A DNA stretch of 64,000 bases from Yamagishiella unicocca (taxonomy: Eukaryota; Chlorophyta; Chlorophyceae; Chlamydomonadales; Volvocaceae). How positions within the stretch are numbered: position 1 is the first letter of the stretch; each line of letters starts with the position of its first letter. The position numbers and the translations under genes are program-made. This document shows, one piece after another, positions 52,893 through 61,740 of this stretch. The stretch covers positions 62,001-126,000 of the forward strand of contig BDSL01000128.1 of the NCBI GenBank assembly GCA_003116995.1, written 5' to 3'. The notes below the pieces were generated by a model. That model ran no database searches, was not told where the DNA came from, and was given only the letters and a program-made list of their open reading frames with translations.

Positions 52893-54651
52893 ATGTTAAC
52901 GCGTACAGCCAACGCTACATCAATAATCAGCAGAAAGCCAGCAGCGCCAGCAGCGAGACAACCTCGGTCTTCAGCTCCTGCCACCGGAACGGCTGCCTCG
53001 CGCGTCGTCCTCGTCGGGGCGTCGGCTTCAGGTAGTACCTCTCAGACTGCTTCTTTTTGTGTCTGTTGTGAACGAGTAACGGTGGATACTGCCGGAGAGC
53101 GTCGCACGAAATGGTCGTGGCGACCCGCAGGTCTAGGAACCCCGGCCATTTTTGTCTGCTTTGGCAACAAGCCTGAGCGCCACAAGTATGCCATATCGTG
53201 TCATGTCATCTCTTATACATCAACGATCCTATTTCCTGTCTTATCGTCCCTTCCCTGCCCAATCCTTGCCCGCAGGTCCGCTCCGTCTGTTCGTAGCCCC
53301 AGGTTTCCGGTTCTGGACCTCCAGCGCACCGGCGTTGTCAGCATCTCGCCTCAGCGGCTATACCGCTACTCGGTGTCGCGCGTTCAGCGGCGGGGATCGA
53401 CCGAAGGACCGCGAGGCGGCAGAGGCGGTAGCAGCAGCTGAGGCGGCGCTGACAGGAGCGTCCTCAGAGACAGGCGACGCGGCGGCCGCAGCTCCGGACC
53501 AAATGGACCCGCAGCACCGCCAGACGGTCGAGGTGGGTGGCCCTGGCACGGGTGCGCCTGATTTCATGGGACGTTGAAGCACCTTCGGGTCCAAGTGGGT
53601 CAGTGGGCCAGGCCGGTGAACCAGCCGTGAGATTTGTGAATAAAGTCCGTGTGTAAGGAACTAGCCGATAAGGGAACTGTCCGCTACATACGTTTGGCGA
53701 TGCATGCTGCAGAACTTGGCCAAGGAAACAGAAAACTGGTGGGTCGACAAGCCGTGGGACAGGTGGGAGAGCTGTCCGCTGTACCGGTATATCTGTCAGC
53801 GGCCGAGGGCGCAGGAATGCCGTACGCATCGCGAGGCGCTCCCACAACCCCGGCTCCCACAATCCCGACTCCTACGGCCAACCCCGCCCTGAACGGCCTC
53901 CCCCACCGCCTCCGCCTCCTCTTCCCCAGGTGGTGGAGGTGGATGTCATCGAGGGCGAGAACGGAGAGCCGGGCAGCTCAATGATGGGCACGGTGGCCGG
54001 CACCGCCGCGGGAGCGGCGCTGGCGGGCGGCCTGGCGGCGGCGGCGGCGCTGAGTGTACCGCTGGCGGCGGCGGCGGCCGCCGTTGGCGCCGTGATCGGC
54101 GCCGTGGCGGGTGGCGCTGTGGGCAAGGAGCTCCCTCGCGGGGTGGATGGGGACAGCGCGATGGAGTTCGACCAGCCGGCCGTGATCCAGGCGGGGCGGG
54201 AGCAGGAGGAGCAGGTGGGAGCGGAGGGACCAGCGGCGGGGTCCAGGGGAGATTGATAAGAGAATCCGCGAACCCACGGCCGACACACCGAGGGCGGTGA
54301 AGGTCCAGGGGGGAGGGCGGTGGGAGAGCTGCTTTACTGGAGAGTTCCACTGCCTCTTATCTCGTTACGCGCGTGCTTGCGTTTTCTGTGCCATCAACGG
54401 CAAGCACCGTATTGGATATTGTACAAGAGCGCCGTGTTGCTTACGTCTGTGCGGCTTTTGTGCCTTTGTTGCTGCAGGAGGCGCTGGCGGAGGCGGTGTG
54501 GGATGACAGGGCTGGGCCGCCGGAGGCGCCGGGTGCGGGGGGCGGCACGGGTGGCGCAGGCGGCGGTGGCGAGGCGCCCGAGCTGTCCCACGGCCGACCC
54601 ACATTGGGCGAGCACGAGATCGCAGATGTGCGGTCGGAGCGCAAGGAGTGA
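52893..54651 (+). CDS. Glycine-zipper membrane protein with mitochondrial-type leader
   Basis: Exons 52893-53031, 53276-53532, 53930-54214, 54478-54651; 284 aa, phases consistent. I do not recognise an enzyme or named family. The first 100 residues are rich in Ala, Ser, Arg and Thr with no acid until about residue 95 (MLTRTANATSIISRKPAAPA), as in mitochondrial presequences. A charged linker follows. Residues about 150-195 are a long Gly/Ala hydrophobic tract with GxxxG spacing (GTVAGTAAGAALAGG, then AVGAVIGAVAGGAVGK), of the kind that packs or oligomerises in membranes. The C-terminus is acidic with a Gly/Ala spacer. The tract resembles glycine-zipper domains of bacterial lipoproteins and some mitochondrial inner-membrane proteins, but this is pattern only. 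The third intron carries an R1 repeat. Confidence 0.75.
54259..54287 (+). repeat. Dispersed repeat family R1 (intron copy)
   Basis: AGAGAATCCGCGAACCCACG then GCCGACACACC, in the intron 54215-54477. Confidence 0.82.
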
Positions 54652-55468
54652 AGAGAAGCGAGGGGGGTGGCCGATTTGGGACGTCGATTGGTTGGGTCGA
54701 AGGAGGGAAGGGAAGGTGTTTTGGGGCAGCGGGCGCGAGGGTGCTGCTGGGGTGGATAAACGAGGATGAAGTCTTTGGGCGGGGTCGGTAGGTAGCAGTA
54801 TTCGTTGGCGTGGGCTCAAGACGTTCCTGGAAAGGTAGAGCCATCGGGCACCTTCTTGACAATTAGGTGTGGTGCTGTGGGGCGAGGAATGCGAAGCGAT
54901 GAGAGGCCGAAGGTGTTAGGGCCCTTCTGGCGTTGGGTAAGGCCGTGTAGCGTTAGCTGGCGAAGCAGGACGGACTTGAGGGATAAATAGTATCCTAGCA
55001 GGGGCTAGGGAGATGGACTGTATTTGCCGAAGAGGATCATTGTCGCGCATTCGTGGCGTGATAACGGCGCCATCAGGGCGCGTCTTGGCGCTGGTTGTAT
55101 AAGCGTGTCGTCACATACAGACATACTGCTGCAAAGCTTGCGCCACAGCGTGCTAAATTCAACTGTAGCTGTGAGGAGTACGCATGTAACATGGACGAGA
55201 CGCAGATGGTGACCGGTGGAACGGCACTGCACGATGCTTCCGCAGCTCGGGCGTTAAACGACCAGCTGAAGTGGGCTTCCGGCGTTCCCAACTAGCAGTA
55301 CAGAGCTTGCTCAAAAGCTGCCTTGGGTCAGCCTTATACCACAAGCAGCGGCTGTCTCGACTGTCCGAGAGAATCTTGACAGCGCTGCCCCTGCCTAGGC
55401 CCTCCACGGTTCCTCTCGGCCCCAGAAGCCAGACGCCCAGGTGGACGCAATTCAATACCGAGGCTGCG
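54652..55468. other. Interval between the glycine-zipper and coiled-coil genes
   Basis: A TGTAA at 55185-55189, 534 bp past the glycine-zipper stop, is a candidate polyadenylation signal. A short start-containing frame at 55192 could be an upstream exon of the coiled-coil gene but has no clear donor. Otherwise nothing is seen. Confidence 0.45.
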
Positions 55469-56972
55469 ATGGGCGCGGACGGTGACATGCAGCGGGAGCT
55501 TTGGCGGCAGGCTCGGAGGCACATTGCTGGTGAGGGACGATGCGCGCGCGAAGCGGCCCGCCGACACCGTTGCCGGAAACGGGCTTGCCTTACCCAATCA
55601 ATGAGCAGCCAATCCAAATATTTCTTCAGCAGCTCTCCTCAGGCACAAACTTGCATACGGCCACGTCGATCGTAAGACATGGCTTCAGATCCTTGTCCGC
55701 CTTTTTTTATTGCTCGCCGACCCACGGATCGCGTCCACATACAGAGCACCTTGCGGGACTTGACCCATACCACTCAAAAACAGTAAATTTGTAATCCGCA
55801 GACGCATCTGGGTCATAGAGCGACCAGCCCTGGTCCACGGAATGCCGTGGTGTCGTGCCTAGGAGCCCGGTCACTACCACAACGCACTCCCCTGACGCCG
55901 CCCCGCTCAAACCTCACCTCCCATCGCAAATTCGTAATGCCCCTTGCCCACAGAATATGAGGCCCGCACCGGCGAGCTGAATCTGGATCTTCAAGCGGCA
56001 GGAAAGGAGCTGACGACCGCCAAGGACGAGCTGGCGGGCTTGCGCCGAGGTGCGGCGCGGGTGGCCCGGCCGCTGGTTTCGGAGGCCGTCAAGCCGGCGG
56101 TAGGATTGGATGAAGCCTTGGTCACACCTTGAGGTGCTCGTTTAGGGGTTTGGTGCATGCCTGAAGCGGCGATGGGACGGGGAGTAGGGACTGGCGATGG
56201 AGTTGGGGTGCGGTAATAGGTGATAGTGCTGGAGGTAGACCATGACGGGAACTGGCAGGGAAGGGAACCGACAGGTAAATTCCTTTAAAGCGCGCCCCTT
56301 CCGCCGGACGTCCCTCTCCTCCCCATGTCCCAATCCTCCACACGCCAGACTGCCAGAGCCTGCGGTCCGCGAAGGACGCAAATGACCGGATGGCCCTGGA
56401 CGAGCACGACAAGATGCAGGTGCAGCTGGGGTCCCTGGAAGGCGCCTCTCGTTCCGCCCATGGTTGCGGTTTGCGGAGGGATGCAGTTCGCGATGCAGGG
56501 AAGAAGGGCAAGGGCCGTTGGGACACTTCTCGTGCACTCATTATGACGTTCACACTATCACCCCCCGGCCGCCATGCCGTACAATGCCGTATGAACAGGC
56601 GTTGCACCGGCGGCGGGAGGAGGAGCTGTCCGAGTCGTCGAGGCTCACGCTGCAGGTCGCATCGCTGCGGGGCGAGCTGGAGGAGGGGCGCGCGAAGGCG
56701 GCGGAGGAAGGGTAAGCAGTGCAGCAAGCACTCGTATTATTGCAGCCTAGCTCCCCTGCTGCGGATTCCGGCCCTTCCTTTCCACCTACCCCATGTTCGT
56801 CCTCTCGTACGACGATTGAACCCTCCACATCGCGGTGTGCAGGAGCCTCCATGAGGCCCACCTGGCGGAGCTACACGCTCACCTGGAGCGCCTGGTGGCG
56901 TACGCCCATGCCGCCACCACGAGTGACCCGGAGAGGCCTGCACCAGCGCCTCAGACGGCGGCGGACACGTGA
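55469..56972 (+). CDS. Small coiled-coil protein, about 156 aa
   Basis: Exons 55469-55529, 55954-56049, 56349-56419, 56599-56711, 56843-56972, all in phase. No family recognised. The protein is almost entirely charged helix: ELWRQARRHIA, LDLQAAGKELTTAKDELAGL, AKDANDRMALDEHDKMQ, LHRRREEELSESSRLTLQVA and SLHEAHLAELHAHLERLVAY. Heptad-like spacing of Leu points to a coiled coil, and a short Pro/Ala tail follows. There is no membrane segment or targeting peptide. It could be a structural or adaptor protein, for example of cytoskeleton or cilia, but nothing in the sequence decides. More exons upstream of 55469 are possible. The donor after 56419 has an alternative further on. Confidence 0.65.
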
Positions 56973-58122
56973 CGATGGTGACGGCAGTGGGCTGTGGCAG
57001 CTGAGTTAGGTGCCCTAACAGGGAGGCCGGGCAGCCGCAGCCAGCGGGGCAGTCGTTTGGCCCCGGCAGCGACACGCGGTTGACAGGCTCACCGTTTTCA
57101 CTTGACTGAAAATTTTCGTGGCCTCCACGGCTTGCTGTTAGCAAACTGGAACAAATGGTAACAGCAGCAGCAGAGGGGTCACGAGGGAGTCGCAGCCGAC
57201 AGCGATGCAAGGATGGATGGCCACGGCGTGGGGTCGGTCCACGCTGTTAGGCCCTTGCGAGCAAAACATCGCCGTCTGCTTGGGGAGCTGACGGCCTTAC
57301 ATACTTGTAAAGTGCACAGTACGGATACTCAATGCATCGCGTCACACAGCACAAACTGCATCTTGGCACGACATGTGATTTACGGCAAACACCACCAATA
57401 CAATCGCCAAGATGTGTTACTTTACACTGCAAAGGGCGCAACTTTCCTACCGCGATACCGATGGCATCACCACGATCAGCCTGATGCCAGCGCAGGCAAG
57501 AAGGATTAGACCCCACAAGCACCTCATGTTGACGTGGACCTCGCCACATTCGTTCAGTACATCAAGCAAAACCTGGCGGATCGCGTTGATATCCACAAGC
57601 GTGCTTCCCGCCTCGAGAGGTGTAAACCTCCAGGTGGCACTGTGCACACCGCCAGTACTTCTTACGTCGCCTCAATATCCACCAGTCAGTGAGCTCTGCC
57701 ATCCACGATCGGGTATCAACGTTGCTGTGCGTCTGCTAACTCGGGTCGTTTCGTAGCTGGCAACCGTCAGCCATGTTACCTGTAGACTATCTAGCAGGAT
57801 CCACCGCGCAGGACCCCGTCACGTGTATGCACCAGACCACCTAGCCCGCCATGCTTCCACGCTCTGCATAACCACCGCCTATGCCTAAGCTAAAGTTTCG
57901 AAGACCCGCCCACGTCTTCACGCATCTTCAAAGTGATATAGCTACCCACTCTATCGGCCAGCTGCATGAGAGCATGAGGTGCCGTGACACCTGATTGAGT
58001 AAACGCCAGGGCGCTCAACACCCCCATGCCCGCAGGCAGGCCCAGGCGCTCGCTGTCATGCCCTTGCCGCCGCAAAAACGCTCCAGGATCCTCATCTCAA
58101 AACCAGCCATGGCGGCTGAAAG
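56973..58122. other. Convergent 3' interval, coiled-coil gene / AP-1 mu
   Basis: No gene seen. TGTAA at 57306-57310 may end the coiled-coil gene. TTACA at 57422-57426 may mark the AP-1 mu 3' end (TGTAA on minus), which would give a 3' UTR of about 700 bp. No poly-T run follows the AP-1 mu stop, so no retroposed tail is visible. Confidence 0.45.
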
Positions 58123-59400
58123 CTAGACCATGCGAATTTCGTAGTTGCCCGACGTCGTGATGTAGCGCACCCACGGCAGCGCCTGGTACCCGCTCTTCTC
58201 AATCACCTTCAGGTACCGCACCTGCACGCCCGAGACCGTGAAAAACGGGATCTCAAACTTGACCTTAATGGGCGGCATCTTGCCCCTCCCCTCGTCCTCC
58301 GCTTCTACCGACGGCAGCCCGAAGTGGCAGCGTAGAGTGTACTCCTTGCCTCCCGGAAAGCTCTTAATGGTCCAGACCAGCGCGGACTTCTCCGGCACGT
58401 ACGCTGCTGAGCCCTGGGTGCACTTCATGGTGGGTGAGATAGCGTCTGCTGGCAGGGGGAGCATAATCTCCACCGTATTCGCCTGGCTGCGCTCCTTGAA
58501 CTGCGACCGCGCCTTTACCAAGTACTCGGTGCGGCTGCGTGACGGCTTCTCCACTATGCAATCCACCATGATGAGCGGCTTGATGTTCTGGCTGATGCGG
58601 TAAGTCATGAGGTCAAAGGCGCCGTCCGGGGGGATGAAGCTGATCGTGCGGTCGTTCTCAAAGCGCGCTAGCCGCACGCACTGGTGGAACTTGATGTCCT
58701 CCAGCTCAACGGCCTTCTGCTTGCTGCTGCGGCCCTGTGACTCAAACAGGACCTTGTCGTTGAGGCCCAGCTTGCACTCTGGCATGCCAGAGAGGTAGGC
58801 GCGCATTTTGAGCACGCCCACCACCTCCGACAGCACCACCTGCCCCGCGCTGCTAACCAGCAAGTTCACGCTCTCCACCACGTCCAGGAACACCTCGTTC
58901 TTCTTATGCCGAATGCCCTCCATGCGCCACGACACGGCGTTGGTCACCGCCATGGGCGGTTTGACGGCAGCCTCCATCTTATAGGCGTCCGTCTTGATGT
59001 ACTCCGCCAGAATTTTTGCCTCCGTGAACTGCGGATACCCGAAGTCCATAACCTCGTCCAGCAGCTCATACACAATGACGAAGTTATCCCGCAAGGACTC
59101 CTCCTCCAACTCCTGGAAGTAGTGCTTGAAGACGTCGACCAGATGGTGCAGGAAGACCAGCGTCGAGCACGCATTGACGTTCGTTCGCGTAACCGCGAGC
59201 AAATACAGGTTTGAAACTTGCAAGTACAGGTAGGTGACGCCTTCGTCATAGATGACGGGGCTCAGCTTGCCTGCCTCCTCCATTTCGTTTATCTTTGACA
59301 TGAACTTCTCTGCGTACTTGGGTGACACGTCCCCTCGATAGTCGCGGAAAATGATGATGCGACCCTTTATGTCAAGGAAGAATATGGCCGAGATGGCCAT
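58123..59400 (-). CDS. AP1M: AP-1 clathrin adaptor complex mu subunit, intronless
   Basis: A single uninterrupted frame of 425 aa. The start was chosen at MAISAIFFLDIKGR, the conserved family start; an in-frame Met nine codons upstream is less likely. The N-terminal longin-like domain (1-140) is followed by the mu homology domain (about 160-425). Family landmarks: IIIFRDYRGDV, VTYLYLQVSNLYLLAVTRTN, VFLHHLVDVFKHYFQELEEES, LLDEVMDFGYPQ, TNAVSWRMEGIRHKKNEVFL, LMTYRISQNIKPL and a C-terminal WVRYITTSGNYEIR. It recognises YxxPhi sorting signals in cargo at the trans-Golgi and endosomes. It is remarkable here in having no intron while every other gene in the window has at least three. Confidence 0.97.
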   Translation of the reverse strand: MAISAIFFLDIKGRIIIFRDYRGDVSPKYAEKFMSKINEMEEAGKLSPVIYDEGVTYLYLQVSNLYLLAVTRTNVNACSTLVFLHHLVDVFKHYFQELEEESLRDNFVIVYELLDEVMDFGYPQFTEAKILAEYIKTDAYKMEAAVKPPMAVTNAVSWRMEGIRHKKNEVFLDVVESVNLLVSSAGQVVLSEVVGVLKMRAYLSGMPECKLGLNDKVLFESQGRSSKQKAVELEDIKFHQCVRLARFENDRTISFIPPDGAFDLMTYRISQNIKPLIMVDCIVEKPSRSRTEYLVKARSQFKERSQANTVEIMLPLPADAISPTMKCTQGSAAYVPEKSALVWTIKSFPGGKEYTLRCHFGLPSVEAEDEGRGKMPPIKVKFEIPFFTVSGVQVRYLKVIEKSGYQALPWVRYITTSGNYEIRMV

Positions 59401-61740
59401 GGCTACTGCTGCACGCTGAGCGCGCAACCCAAGGAGTTGGTGCTGCTGCCGAAGGCTGCTGCTGCGCGTCCGTAGTACCGCACTGTCCGCCGCGCCGCGC
59501 CGCGCCTATCGACCAAATGTGTTGTGTGCTACAAGGGACGAACGGCCGCCAGGGCTCGGCGCCTGGCGGCCGCGCTGCTCCGCTAGTGCAGCCAGGGGAA
59601 ACTGCATACAGTGCAGGGGCAGCCATAAGGTATGCAACAAAGATTACAAGGCTCGCATTGTATTGGGCTTGCCCTGCAGCTTATGGCGCCAAAGAGGCTA
59701 GGTGGAAAGACGCACCTCATTTTCAGGCTGCTGATCCGGCAACTTTCAAGGCCTCCAACGCCGTGCTTCAGCTGCCTCAACACGGTGAGGTTTTGTTCAG
59801 GATAATGAACGTGAGGGGGCAAAATGGAGCAAGCAGAAGCGACGGCTGGAAGTTTAAGTGAAGAGCACAGGTTCACGTTTGAAGACAATTTACGTTGTAT
59901 GGGCCTAAGGTTGCAACCTCTAGTACTTTGTGCTTAAGTGCTCTAATACTAGCACAAACTGTAGGGAGGTGATGAAGTACTGCTGCAAACTTGACTCAGA
60001 CGTTTCGTCACGCCCTCCATGCAGCCATGCCATCTTACCCAACCTCACTAATACGGCATTACGTCAAGGAAAGTAAGTACGCCGCTTGAGGGTATAATTA
60101 CTGTACACAGACGTGTCTGTGCACTCCTTCGACAGGCGTCCGTTTCCCTTCCAGAAGCGATTGAAAGCATGCATCCAGCTCCATGCGCCAATATTATCAT
60201 ACGGCATTGCTGTCGAGGGACGCGAACGCACTCCGCCGTGGAGAAACCCAATACCAGCCACGTGCGCAGGGGAAGCGGGGGGAGGCGTAGTACGGCAGAA
60301 TGGGGTGGATGCCGTCCCAGTCACAGGTTCAGGCCAAGTTTTTTCCATGAGGGCAACACAATGAAGGAATCAGGGTTCGGCAAGGTGACGTGTGCGGTCA
60401 AGGTCACTTTAAGACCTTGGCAGTGCCACTGCTGCCGCTCCTGGGGCTTACCGGACCTTCGATATTCACATACCGGTATGGCGCTGGCGTAGGGCAGGCC
60501 TTGTTAGGATGCCGACGCGCGCTCTGGCGACGCCTGGCCTTAGCCAGTCAGTGCAGGTGGTTTCGGCACTGCCGCCAAGTCCATCCGCATGTCACCAGCT
60601 GGGGGTTTCGGAGCCACCAAGAAGCCACGCATGCTGTTACCATAGCACGGATGGTTCTTTGGCATCGCAGGACGCGTCAATGGCACGATGGCGTTCAACC
60701 CAGTCGTACACTGCAGGCGTAACTTCCTCACGTCGAGTTCCGGGTCATATTGACTGTCCACGGCCTTTGTTGGCGAATCGCTGCATCGCGTTAGAGGTTG
60801 CCTGCGTTTCCATGGCGGGGGCTAACGCAGAGCATCAGAATATTGCGCATTACAGATCATCGGGCCGTTTCCTTCATAGTTCTCTGGCATGGACTTGGAA
60901 TACACCACTCAAAGTCAAAGCGTTTGCAAGTATTTAACTCGTTTGCCTTCTGTGGATGGTTGGAAAGAACACAACGGGACGCAAGCCTGGCAGGCCTATG
61001 GCCCATGGGTCCTGGCTACATGTGCACATGGGGCTGCAAGGCTAAACGCGGAAACCTCATGCTTATAGAAGACATAATATTGCAAAAGGCACAGCGACAG
61101 AAACGCACAACGCGACAAGCGAAAACAGCGCCAGGACACCAGCCCAGTGAACCCCACGCATTCATGCACACAAGCTGAGAGCAAGCAATAAGGCACTCTT
61201 AAATAGGTTTTCATATTGTGTGCATCACTCGTTGGCTGTACCCTGTATGGCCCGGCTACACCACGCGCTGCGCGAGTCAGAGAGAGTACACCATCGCCCC
61301 GAGGCGGCTGGCTTGGTGACAAGTGTCCCCGCTGCACGATATCCCCAGGCATAGAATAATCGCGCTTGCAGAGGTGGTTAATCGAACCTGACCGCTTCGG
61401 CTCGACTCGGTGCGTGCGACGATGGGTTGGTATGGTTGCAGAACCGTGAGCCACGTCTACTTATCTATATGATGAGGATCAGGAGCACAGTTCTTGAGGT
61501 TCAGCTTCATCGATTGCCAAAGCTCGACAACTTGCATGTGTACGGTATGTCGGTTCCGAAGCCAGAGCGCGCCTTCCATGCTTTGTAAAGCATTGGTAGA
61601 TGGTAAACATTAGAAGTAGAGGCTACAGGCGACTTCATTGTTCATTAGCACGTCCATTATCTGAAAGCGAGACAGACTGAGGGAAGATGACGACTCGAAG
61701 GTGACACCGGTGTAGCCAGCGGAAATAAGTTCTAATCAAA
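59401..61740. other. Gene-free stretch, 2.3 kb, divergent flanks
   Basis: This lies between the AP-1 mu start (minus) and the PAN-cyclophilin start (plus). Composition is more balanced than elsewhere and I find no splice-consistent exon chain. The small frames (for example 59517-59861, 60798-61178) show no family signature. It should contain both promoters, and could hold a non-coding RNA or a remnant element that cannot be seen by eye. Confidence 0.45.

Noticed and set aside
59401..59427. Upstream in-frame Met adding nine residues to AP-1 mu
   Set aside because: The family starts at the Met before AISAIFFLDIKG; the extra residues are not conserved in the family pattern.
61370..61440. tRNA-like B-box (GGTTCGATT on the minus strand near 61379)
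   Set aside because: No matching A-box, no acceptor-stem pairing and no cloverleaf could be drawn around it.
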